Notes under the pieces: generated by a model | Seen by the model: only the letters and a program-made list of their open reading frames with translations | The model's database searches: none | What the model was told of the DNA's origin: nothing | Position numbers and translations under genes: made by a program | NCBI GenBank assembly: GCA_964600165.1 | Contig: CAZRIP010000011.1 | Coordinates: 1-53,847, forward strand | Direction: 5' to 3' | Source: CAZRIP01 sp964600165 | GTDB taxonomy: Bacteria; Elusimicrobiota; Elusimicrobia; UBA1565; UBA9628 | Length of the DNA stretch: 53,847 nucleotides | Shown here: piece after piece, positions 16,924 to 24,481 of the stretch | Layout of the letters: every line of letters begins with the position of its first letter | Numbering within the stretch: the first letter of the stretch is position 1

Positions 16924-18171
16924 ATGGGCCTCGCCCTGCTGGTCGTGCTTTCCCTCTTAGCCCGCGCGGGTGAACCCGTGCGCCTCGAGTCGCCGCTCGA
17001 GCCGGTCAGGCCCGCCGTCGACGCCGCCGCGCCGCTCTCCGACGCCGCGGCGCCCCTCCAAAACTTGTCGCCGCAGACCGTCTCCGCGCTGCCGGCAGCG
17101 CCATTTTCCGTGCCGCCCGCCGCCAACGAGCCGATGCCGGCCGCGGCGAAAGGGGCTTCAGCAGCCGCCGAGCCGAAATCCGCCGAGACCCAGTCGGCCG
17201 AGTCGTCGGCGCGCTTCGACAACGCCTACAAGCCGAAGTCCGAGGTCGTGGCCGCGCTCGGCTTCGATCCCGTGGGGCGGACGGGACAGCTCCTGAGCGT
17301 GCCGACCAAGGCCGACGTGCGCGTGATCGGCCTCGCGCGCGTCGTCGCGAAAGTCGCGGCCCGCGCCGAGATCGCGCGCGAGCTCTTCGTGCGCAACGTG
17401 ATCGTCGAGACGCCGCTTTTTCGCGATCATTTCGACGTGATCCCGGGAGACGGCTTCCGGCGGCGCTTCCTCGACCGGCTGAGCGTGCTCGTCATGGAGC
17501 GCGTGCCGCTGCGCCGCGCGCCGGAGCCGCCCATCGCGCGCAAGGCGGCGCTCGCCGCGCTGGCCTACGGCCTCGGGATCTCGGATCACAACGAGGACGG
17601 GCTCTTCGAGGGCAAGGACGGCAAGACGCTCGTCAACGACTTCGAGAAAGCGCTCACCCCTTTGCGGGAGGACATGCGCGCGGGAGCCCTGAGCGACCCG
17701 CCGCTGCACTTGAGCGCCGCTTACCTCAACGACTACGCCGACTACGCGCCGGCGGTCGAAGCCTGGCGCCGCGCGCTCGCGGCGCGGCAAGAGGAGCTCG
17801 CCCGGCTCATGCGCAAATCCGGGATGACGGGACGAGAGGCCCGGCGCGCGCTCGCCCTCCTCAACCGCAACGCCGAGCTCATGGAGGGCCAGCTCAAGAA
17901 AGACCTCGCGCGTGAAAATCTCCAGTTTGTCCGGGAAGCCGAGCGCGCGGGGCTGACGCCGCGGCAGATCGAGGCCTTGAGCGGCGTCAATCGCGCCGCG
18001 AGCTCGGGCGACCCCTCGATGCGCGACGCGGTCAGGCGCTACATCCGCGAGCGCGGAAGGCAGGCGAGGCGTTGGACGCTGTGGCCGGAGACGTCGCCGG
18101 GACTGTCGCCGGCCGAGTGGGCGGACTACCTGGAGAGCCGCGCCGACAACAACGAGAGCGACCGGTCGTAG
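16924..18171 (+). CDS. Exported alpha-helical protein of unknown function
   Basis: 415 residues. A short signal peptide (1-16, LALLVVLSLLARAG) is followed by about 80 Ala/Pro/Ser-rich residues and then a helical domain of about 310 residues. That domain has an EF-hand-like acidic loop, SDHNEDGLFEGKDG near residue 225, which could bind calcium. Start ATG at 16924 has TAAACT 6 nt upstream and no ribosome-binding site, so it is probably leaderless. Its 3' end overlaps the convergent esterase by 46 bp. No family recognised. Confidence 0.75.
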   Translation: MGLALLVVLSLLARAGEPVRLESPLEPVRPAVDAAAPLSDAAAPLQNLSPQTVSALPAAPFSVPPAANEPMPAAAKGASAAAEPKSAETQSAESSARFDNAYKPKSEVVAALGFDPVGRTGQLLSVPTKADVRVIGLARVVAKVAARAEIARELFVRNVIVETPLFRDHFDVIPGDGFRRRFLDRLSVLVMERVPLRRAPEPPIARKAALAALAYGLGISDHNEDGLFEGKDGKTLVNDFEKALTPLREDMRAGALSDPPLHLSAAYLNDYADYAPAVEAWRRALAARQEELARLMRKSGMTGREARRALALLNRNAELMEGQLKKDLARENLQFVREAERAGLTPRQIEALSGVNRAASSGDPSMRDAVRRYIRERGRQARRWTLWPETSPGLSPAEWADYLESRADNNESDRS

Positions 18172-19124
18172 CGGTCGTTCATGTCGCGGTGGCCGAACTC
18201 GTGCTCCTCGTGGATGTGCGGCACGCCGAGTCTTTTCAAGACGGCCGACAGCTTGCGCGCGCCGTATTCCAGGTAGACCTCGTCGCGGCGGCCCGCGTCG
18301 AAGAAGAGCGTGCGCAGTTTCTTGAGATTGGCGCGATGGCGCGGCGCGGCGAGGGTAGGGTCGAGCGCGAGCCAGCGCTTCCACACGGCCGGGACCTTCT
18401 CCGAGGTGCGGGGGTCGCACGGGAAATCGAAGCCGACCGGACTCCTCGGGTTCGGCGCGTAGCAGGCGGACATGGCGATGATGTTCACGGCGTCGTGATC
18501 GAAGAGGTCCTTGCGCTTGGACGCCAGGAAATCGCGAGTAAAGCGCGCCGGATCGCCGCCGTGCTTGCCGAGCACACGGACGTATTTCGGCAGATCGAGC
18601 CCGTAGGTCACGTCGAAGAGCGCGTCGCCGCTGTGCGAGCCGACGTGCGCCCAGACGTCCGGATGGCGCATGCCGAGCGTGAGCGCCCCGAAACCGCCTG
18701 AAGATTTGCCGAGCAGAGCCCGGCTCTCCGGCGCGTCGAGCAAGCCGAACTTGTCGGTGAAGTATTCGACGAGCTCGAGCACGTGGTCCTCGTAGCGCCC
18801 GGTGGCCGACGAGTTGAGATATTGGCTGCCGCCGAAGGAAGTGAAGCAGTCCGCGATCGCGAGCACGCACTCCTTGGCCTTGCCGCCGAGGATCAGCCGC
18901 TCGAAGCGCTCCACGAGCGTCTCCTTCCAGGGGTGATGAGAGAGCAGGGTCCTGCCGCCGCCGGTGAAGCCCGGAAGAAAAAGGAGGAAAGGATAGCGCC
19001 GGCCGCGGACCTTGCCGTAGCTCGGTGGAAGGTAGACCGGCACCTCGCGCACGTGCGGGTCGCCGAGCGGGTTGCCCTTGAGGACCTGGCTTGCGACCGT
19101 CTCTATTTGAAGTCGGCCCTTCAC
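18126..19124 (-). CDS. Esterase D/Fes-like serine esterase
   Basis: 332 residues. FLPGFTGGG forms the oxyanion region, GKSSGGFGAL near residue 140 holds the Ser nucleophile in a GxSxG-type elbow, FFDAGRRDEVYL gives the acid, and EHEFGHRDMNDRY gives the His. This is the arrangement of the esterase D/enterochelin-esterase group. The GTG at 19124 overlaps the murQ TGA by 4 bp, so it is the last gene of the ndk-hydrolase-murQ operon. The longer open frame upstream is shadow of murQ. Its role in that operon is unknown; removal of O-acyl groups is one possibility. Confidence 0.82.
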   Translation of the reverse strand: MKGRLQIETVASQVLKGNPLGDPHVREVPVYLPPSYGKVRGRRYPFLLFLPGFTGGGRTLLSHHPWKETLVERFERLILGGKAKECVLAIADCFTSFGGSQYLNSSATGRYEDHVLELVEYFTDKFGLLDAPESRALLGKSSGGFGALTLGMRHPDVWAHVGSHSGDALFDVTYGLDLPKYVRVLGKHGGDPARFTRDFLASKRKDLFDHDAVNIIAMSACYAPNPRSPVGFDFPCDPRTSEKVPAVWKRWLALDPTLAAPRHRANLKKLRTLFFDAGRRDEVYLEYGARKLSAVLKRLGVPHIHEEHEFGHRDMNDRYDRSLSLLSARLSR

Positions 19125-20026
19125 TTGCCCGCCAGAGCTTTCCGGAGATTCCCGCCCGCCTTGGAAAGCCGGGCCGTCGCTTTCGGCCGCGAGAGGGCGA
19201 GGCGGCCCATCACGACGGCGAGCTTGACGCTCCCGCCCGAGGCGCGCAGCAGGCCCTCCGCTTTTAAAGGAGAGACGCGCGCCAGCTCGCCCACGATGCG
19301 CGCCGCGCGCAAGCGCAGCTTGTGGTTGGTCATCTTGAGATCGACCATCCACTGGTCGTAGACCTTGCCCAAGCGCACCATCGCGCCCGTCGTCAGCGTA
19401 TTCAAGACCAGCTTGCAGGCGGTCGCGGATTTCAAGCGCGTCGACCCCGCGACGATCTCGGGGCCGACGTCGGGCGCGATCGTCAGCGCGGCCGGATTCT
19501 TATGCGGATTCCCGTTGCAGGTCACGAGGATCGTGTCGCAGCCCGCCGCGCGCGCGGCGGCAAGCGCGCCGCGCACGTAGGGCGTCACGCCCGAGGCCGC
19601 GATCCCGACGACGACGTCGCCGCCGGAAAATCCGCGGACCGCCGCGCGGCCCTGGTCCTCGTCGTCCTCGGCGCCTTCCTTGGCGCGGAACATCGCGCCG
19701 CGGCCGCCCGCGATGGCGGCTTGGATCTGCCAGGGCCTCGTGCCGAAGGTGGGCGGGCACTCGGCGGCCTCGAGCACGCCGAGGCGCCCGCTCGTGCCGG
19801 CGCCGACGAAAAGCAGCCTTCCTCTTAGACGAAGCGCGGAGGCGATCCGGTTGATCGCGCGCGCGAGCTCCGGCGTCTGCCGGCGCACGGCGGCCGCGAT
19901 CCTCGCGTCCTCGGCGTTGATCAGCCGCGCGAGCGAGAGCGCGTCGAGGCGGTCGAGGCCCTTGGCGGCGGGATTCGGGCGCTCGGTCGGCAGGCGCGCG
20001 TAATCGCCGCGGCCCAGACGGCCCAT
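19121..20026 (-). CDS. murQ: N-acetylmuramic acid 6-phosphate etherase
   Basis: 301 residues. MurQ cleaves the lactyl ether of MurNAc-6-phosphate to give GlcNAc-6-phosphate and D-lactate. Signatures are the N-terminal PTERPNPAAKGLDRL, the SIS-domain GAGTSGRLGVLEAAECPPTFG region split around residues 75-95, ASGVTPYVRGAL, and STRLKSATACKLVLN. Length matches the family. It starts 1 nt after the stop of the upstream hydrolase. With NagZ, NamZ and the symporter at 6670-10752 it completes a MurNAc salvage route, though the needed MurNAc kinase or PTS component is not in this window. Confidence 0.95.
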   Translation of the reverse strand: MGRLGRGDYARLPTERPNPAAKGLDRLDALSLARLINAEDARIAAAVRRQTPELARAINRIASALRLRGRLLFVGAGTSGRLGVLEAAECPPTFGTRPWQIQAAIAGGRGAMFRAKEGAEDDEDQGRAAVRGFSGGDVVVGIAASGVTPYVRGALAAARAAGCDTILVTCNGNPHKNPAALTIAPDVGPEIVAGSTRLKSATACKLVLNTLTTGAMVRLGKVYDQWMVDLKMTNHKLRLRAARIVGELARVSPLKAEGLLRASGGSVKLAVVMGRLALSRPKATARLSKAGGNLRKALAGK

Positions 20027-20027
20027 G

Positions 20028-20888
20028 CTAGGGCTCGGGGCTCGGGGCGGGCGCCTCGGGCTCGCCCTCGACCGGCGTCGAGGAGCCGCCCACGGCCGTG
20101 TCGGTGGACACGACGGGCGCCTCGGGCTTGACCGGCAGGATCAGCCAATCGATGACCTGCTTGATCACTGGGCCGTTGGCCGGCAGCTTGACGCCGTGGA
20201 TCTTCGGCACCGAGACCTGCATCGCGTTGCGCTCGCCGGTGTACTGCTTGGCGAAGCCGTAAAGGACGGGCGCGTCGCGGGACGCCGTCTTGTCGAGCTC
20301 GGAGTAGATCATCAGCAGCGGCCGGTCCTTGTATTTGAGCAGCGCGCTGACGCTCGGCACGTCCTGATATTGCATCGCGGGCGAGAGCATCACGACATAG
20401 GGGATCTTCGGGTGCACGGCCGCGTAGCGCAGCGCGATGATGCCGCCGAGGTCGGTCCCCACGAACCCGATGTTTTCCTCCGGGACGTTCTGGGACTTAA
20501 GGAAGTCCACGGTGGCTTGGGCGTCCAAGTCCATCTTGATGAAGTCGTTGTCGGCCTTGCCGGTCTTGAACTGCTTGTAGATCGCCGGCTTGCCGTCGGG
20601 TCCGACTTGGCTTTGGCCGTGCCCGCGCAGATCCGGCGCGAGAAAGCCGAAGCCCGTCTTGGCGAGGTTGCGGGTCAGGTAGTACCAGATCTCCTTGCGC
20701 TCGCCCTTGCCGTGCAGCAAGACGATCGTGCGCTGTTCGGACATGGCGGGCGAATACTTCGCCTTGAGCGTCCAGCCGTCCGGAGTCTTGAGCTCGACAT
20801 CCTGCCCCGTCAATTCGTGGGCGTGAGGGACGGGAGCGACGCCGGCCGCGGAAGCGGCGAGGCTCAAGGCCAGCAGCAGCGAGGTCAC
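20028..20888 (-). CDS. Exported alpha/beta hydrolase with an Asp at the nucleophile position
   Basis: 286 residues with an N-terminal signal peptide (1-19) and a Pro/Glu-rich tail. VLLHGKGERKEIW and LAPDLRGHGQS are typical alpha/beta-hydrolase landmarks. The nucleophile elbow reads GFVGTDLGGI, so Asp stands where Ser normally lies, as in haloalkane dehalogenases and epoxide hydrolases. IYSELDKTA and KIHGVK provide a candidate acid and His. It starts with GTG 1 nt after the ndk stop and ends 1 nt before murQ. It may use a covalent Asp ester or be inactive. Substrate unknown. Confidence 0.78.
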   Translation of the reverse strand: MTSLLLALSLAASAAGVAPVPHAHELTGQDVELKTPDGWTLKAKYSPAMSEQRTIVLLHGKGERKEIWYYLTRNLAKTGFGFLAPDLRGHGQSQVGPDGKPAIYKQFKTGKADNDFIKMDLDAQATVDFLKSQNVPEENIGFVGTDLGGIIALRYAAVHPKIPYVVMLSPAMQYQDVPSVSALLKYKDRPLLMIYSELDKTASRDAPVLYGFAKQYTGERNAMQVSVPKIHGVKLPANGPVIKQVIDWLILPVKPEAPVVSTDTAVGGSSTPVEGEPEAPAPSPEP

Positions 20889-20889
20889 G

Positions 20890-21345
20890 CTACTTGAGGA
20901 TCTCGTCGGGCTTGAACCACAGCTTGCATTCGCGCTCGGCGTCGGCCGGGTCGGATGAGGCGTGGATCACGTTCTCGAACTGGCCCGTCGTCGTGATGCG
21001 GCCGAAGCTGCCGCGGATCGTGCCGGGGGCGGCCTGCTCCGGGTTGGTCGCGCCGGCGATCTCGCGGACCTTCTTGATCGCGTTCTCGCCGCGATAGATC
21101 ATCGCGAAGACGCGGTGATCGGAGATCCCATGGAACTCGCCGCGGATGTACTTGATCAGGTTCGCGAAAAACGGCTTGTCGGAAAGGGATTTATAATGTT
21201 CCTTGGCGTGCGCTTCCGACACGCTGACCATCTTGGCCGCCACCATTTGAAGGCCGGAAGCGTCCAATCGGTCGATGGTTAAACCGGTCAGTCTTCTATG
21301 GGAGCCGTCCGGTTTGATGAGGATGAGCGTCTGTTCGATGGGCAT
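20890..21345 (-). CDS. ndk: Nucleoside diphosphate kinase
   Basis: 151 residues, the usual length. It transfers gamma-phosphate between nucleoside triphosphates and diphosphates. TLILIKPDG at 6-14 and the catalytic His in NVIHAS (His128) are present, as is PGTIRGSFG. The usual NxxHxSD ends Ser-Ser rather than Ser-Asp. ATG at 21345 has TAGACT 6 nt upstream on the minus strand, so it heads a leaderless operon with the hydrolase, murQ and the esterase. Confidence 0.94.
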   Translation of the reverse strand: MPIEQTLILIKPDGSHRRLTGLTIDRLDASGLQMVAAKMVSVSEAHAKEHYKSLSDKPFFANLIKYIRGEFHGISDHRVFAMIYRGENAIKKVREIAGATNPEQAAPGTIRGSFGRITTTGQFENVIHASSDPADAERECKLWFKPDEILK

Positions 21346-21351
21346 GCGACG

Positions 21352-21402
21352 AGTCTATGAAATACGGTGGAGATGGCACAAGCGCGAGCCGGGCGGTATA
21401 CT
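21352..21402. promoter_or_regulatory. Divergent leaderless promoters of ndk and the 21410 gene
   Basis: The minus strand has TTGTGC (21376-21381), an 18-bp spacer and TAGACT (21352-21357), 6 nt before the ndk ATG. The plus strand has TATACT (21397-21402), 7 nt before the ATG at 21410, with a weak TGGCAC at -35. The whole 64-bp gap is promoter. Confidence 0.55.
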
Positions 21403-21409
21403 TAAGGGG

Positions 21410-22555
21410 ATGACGCTCCTTCTGGCCGGCGCGTTGCTATTGCTGTCGCCGGCCGCCGCGCGCGCGCAATCCCTCGATGCGGAGCTCGCTCCGGCCGTCG
21501 ACGCTCTTTTCGACCTGCAGCTCGACACCGCCGCCGCGCTGGCGCGCCGCGCCGCCGCCGACCACCCGGGCCACCCGGCTCCGGCGTTTTACGAGGCGAT
21601 GGTCGAGTATCAAAAGTGGGCCTTCGATCCCGAGGGGCCGGCGGCTCCGCCCAAAGCCCTCGAGGACGCGCTCGCGCGGACGGAAAGCCTCGCGGTCGAC
21701 TGGGAATCGACCTCGACCGTCGAGGGCCTCTATTACTACGGGGCGGCGCGCGGCTTCGCGGGACGCGTGCTCGCCGATCGCGGGCATTGGTTCAAGGCCG
21801 CCGCGCCCGGGCTGCGCGCGATCCGGGCGCTGCGCAGAGCCCAGGCGATGGACCCAGCGCTCGTCGACGCCGACCTCGGGATCGGCATGTACGACTATTT
21901 CCGCTCCCAGATGCCCGCGGCGGCCAAGCCGTTCGCCTTCCTTTTCACGTTCGACACGGGCAGCCGCGAGCGCGGACTCAAGGAGCTGACGACGGTCGCC
22001 TACGGCGGCGGATTGGCCAAGGCCGAGGCGCAGAACGTGCTGTCGGCCATCTACGTGTCGGAAGACGAGCGCGAGTTCGGCCAGGCCGCGGCCCTGCTGA
22101 GCGCGTTGTCCGCGCGCTACCCGCACAACCCGGCTTTTCGCATGCGCCTGGGTTATGCCGAGCTGCGGCTCGGCCACTGGGACCAGGCGATCGCCGCCGA
22201 CGAGCCCGACGGCCCGTGGCTCGAGGCGCTCGATCCGCGGGTCCGCGAGCAAGCGCGCCAGGACGCGCTCTATCGCGCCGCCGAGGCGGCGCTCTTCGCC
22301 GGCCGCTACGCCCAGGCGGCGGGTTGGCTCGACGCGCTCGCCAAGCTTTCCCCCGCGCGGCCGCTCGACGACTGGACGACGCTGCGCCGCGCCAACCTCT
22401 GCGACGCGCAGGGCCGGCGGGAAGAGGCGCTCGCTCTCTATCGAAAATCGGCGAGCGGGCCCGTCAGGGCCGTCGCGGAAGGGTTCCTGCAGGCGCCATT
22501 CCCCGACGGGCCCAAAGACGTCAAGCCGTGGAGCGGTCTCGAGCTGCCTCGCTAG
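21410..22555 (+). CDS. Exported TPR-like protein
   Basis: 381 residues. Signal peptide 1-19 ends ARAQS. The rest is made of helix pairs of TPR type, for example the ALARRAAADHPGHPAPAFYE segment near the start, AALLSALSARYPHNPAFRMR, and ALFAGRYAQAAGWLDAL later. A long insert at 95-190 (GLYYYGAARGFAGRVLADRG, GIGMYDYFRSQMPA) resembles proteins of unknown function that precede TPR arrays. The upstream extension of the frame lies inside the ndk start and promoter. It overlaps the convergent TPR paralogue by 35 bp. Confidence 0.78.
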   Translation: MTLLLAGALLLLSPAAARAQSLDAELAPAVDALFDLQLDTAAALARRAAADHPGHPAPAFYEAMVEYQKWAFDPEGPAAPPKALEDALARTESLAVDWESTSTVEGLYYYGAARGFAGRVLADRGHWFKAAAPGLRAIRALRRAQAMDPALVDADLGIGMYDYFRSQMPAAAKPFAFLFTFDTGSRERGLKELTTVAYGGGLAKAEAQNVLSAIYVSEDEREFGQAAALLSALSARYPHNPAFRMRLGYAELRLGHWDQAIAADEPDGPWLEALDPRVREQARQDALYRAAEAALFAGRYAQAAGWLDALAKLSPARPLDDWTTLRRANLCDAQGRREEALALYRKSASGPVRAVAEGFLQAPFPDGPKDVKPWSGLELPR

Positions 22556-24437
22556 GCCGCGCCCACACGAGCTGATTGTAGTCCTCGCGCCGGAAGCCGC
22601 GCGCGAGCTCCAACGCCTTCCGGAGGACGCGGCCGAGGTCCTCGGCGCTTTCGACCGCCTCCAAGTCGAGCTTCCCCTTGACGAAATCGACCACGGGCCC
22701 GGGCAGGCGCGCGTATTCCTCGCGCAGCCCGGCTTGATCGCCGAGCGCGGCCTTGGCCAGCCCCGCGTTGACCGATCTCCAGACGCCCGACGGCGCGAGA
22801 GCGAGCTCGCGCAAGGCCTCTTCGTGCTTCACGAGGCGCCGCAGCGCCTCGCCGCGCCACACGCGGGCCTCCGGATCGCCCGGCCGCCGCCGCAGCGACT
22901 CGTCGAGGAGCGCGAGGCCCTCCTCGAGCCGGCCGAGCTGGAGCGCGGCCGCCCCGCGCCGGCCCCATGCGGCGGCGAAGCCGGCGGCGCAAGCCTCACC
23001 GAGCGTCTCGAAGGCTTCCTCGTAGCGACCGAGCCAAAGCGAGATCTCTCCTCGGCAAGACAGCGCCCAGCCGCGATCCTTCGCGGGGGCCGCGCCGGCG
23101 GCTCGCGCGCTCTGCGCGAGCGCCTCTTCTTCGGCTCCGACGCAGATCAGCGCCTCGATGAAGCCGAAGCGCGAAGACCAATCCGACGGGCTGTAATCGA
23201 GCCCCGCGCGCGCCACGCGCACGGCGTCCTCCGGTAACCCCGCGCAGAGCAGCTGCCGGCCGACCCAAGGCGCCATCCAGCCGTAGCGGTCCTGAGGCAG
23301 CGCGGCGAGGCGCTCGAGCGTGGCCTTCCCGGCCCAGCCGCGCAGGGTCGCGAGAAAATAAGTCGCGAGCGGCGCGAAGCGCCCGCGCGCGATCAGCGCG
23401 TCGAGCATTTTCGCGTGCTCGGCCATGAAAAGCTCCCGAGGCATCCAGCCCCACGGGTTCGAAAACGCGCGCGCCTGATCGAGAGTCGGGCCGTCGTCGA
23501 AGAAGCTCTCCCCCAACGCGCAGGCTTCCTCGTAGCGGCCGAGCCGCGCGAGCGCGCGCAAGCGCTCGGCCGGATCGTCGATGGCGTCGAGCTTCGCGCG
23601 CTCGCGGGCCAACGCGCGCGACGCCCAGGCCGCCGCCTCGCGCTTTCGGCCGGAAGCGAAGAGCTCGCGCGCCTTCTCCGCCGCGCGGTCGAGCTTCGGC
23701 GGCGGGGGCGGGGGCGCGGGCGCCTTCGCGACGACGGCGGGCTCCTCGCGCGGCGGCCTCGCCGGGACCATGCTCGGCGCCCGCGCGGGCTCGACGCGCG
23801 GTTTCGCCGGCGCCTTGCGCGCGGCTCGGGCGGACTCGCGCCGCGCCTTGGCGAGCGCCGCGAGCGCCGCCGCGCGCTCTTCCTTTTCCCGTCGGGCGAG
23901 CTCGGCCTCGCGCCGCGCGCGCCGCTCGGCTTCGCGCGCCTTCTCCGCGCGCTCGCCGCGCACCTTACGCAACTCGTCGCGCACTTCCTTTTCGTCGATG
24001 ACCTCGAGCGCCTTGAGAAGCCACCTCTCCGCGGCGTCCCACCGGCCGGCCCGCTGGTCAACGAGCGCGCGCTTGCGGCGCGCCCACGACAACTCGCGCC
24101 GCACGCCTTGCTCGACCGCGCGCGTCTGGGCGTCGCGCGGATTCTTGCGCGAGCCCCGGCGCGCCCAATCGACGGCCTCCTCGAGCTTCCCACGCGCCTG
24201 CAGGATCTCGGCTAACCCGCGATAACCGGGGCCGTAGTCTGGACGCGCCGCGATGAGTTTTTTGAGGCAAGCCGTCGCGGCGGGGAGCTTGCCGAGCGAG
24301 CGCAGGCTTTGCGCGAGGAAAAGCGACGTCTCGGGAGCGGCGCCCCGCCGCCGCGCGCCGCGGCGGAAGAGCCGCGCGGCCTCGGAGAAATCGCCGCGAT
24401 TGAACGCCTCGATCCCCGCGGCGAGGTCCGGTTCCAT
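22521..24437 (-). CDS. TPR protein with Lys/Arg/Ala-rich coiled coil, paralogue 1
   Basis: 638 residues, no signal peptide. The N-terminal 110 residues contain TPR-like pairs (GIEAFNRGDFSEAARLFRRG). Residues about 150-260 are a highly charged Ala/Arg/Lys/Glu coiled coil with Pro-rich interruptions. The C-terminal 330 residues are further TPR-like units, and the protein closes with a GFRREDYNQLVWAR motif. The paralogue at 24482-26395 shares the start, order and ending. ATG at 24437 follows a -35/-10 pair with 6 nt spacing. Likely a cytoplasmic scaffold; function unknown. Confidence 0.8.
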   Translation of the reverse strand: MEPDLAAGIEAFNRGDFSEAARLFRRGARRRGAAPETSLFLAQSLRSLGKLPAATACLKKLIAARPDYGPGYRGLAEILQARGKLEEAVDWARRGSRKNPRDAQTRAVEQGVRRELSWARRKRALVDQRAGRWDAAERWLLKALEVIDEKEVRDELRKVRGERAEKAREAERRARREAELARREKEERAAALAALAKARRESARAARKAPAKPRVEPARAPSMVPARPPREEPAVVAKAPAPPPPPPKLDRAAEKARELFASGRKREAAAWASRALARERAKLDAIDDPAERLRALARLGRYEEACALGESFFDDGPTLDQARAFSNPWGWMPRELFMAEHAKMLDALIARGRFAPLATYFLATLRGWAGKATLERLAALPQDRYGWMAPWVGRQLLCAGLPEDAVRVARAGLDYSPSDWSSRFGFIEALICVGAEEEALAQSARAAGAAPAKDRGWALSCRGEISLWLGRYEEAFETLGEACAAGFAAAWGRRGAAALQLGRLEEGLALLDESLRRRPGDPEARVWRGEALRRLVKHEEALRELALAPSGVWRSVNAGLAKAALGDQAGLREEYARLPGPVVDFVKGKLDLEAVESAEDLGRVLRKALELARGFRREDYNQLVWARPSEAARDRSTA

Positions 24438-24443
24438 GATGAA

Positions 24444-24472
24444 AGTTTGCCCCGATTTGCGCTCCGCGTCAA
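24444..24472 (-). promoter_or_regulatory. Leaderless-type promoter of TPR paralogue 1
   Basis: On the minus strand TTGACG (24467-24472), a 17-bp spacer and CAAACT (24444-24449) are followed by 6 nt and the ATG. This is the same architecture as the promoter of the next paralogue. Confidence 0.6.
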
Positions 24473-24481
24473 GCGGTCCGC

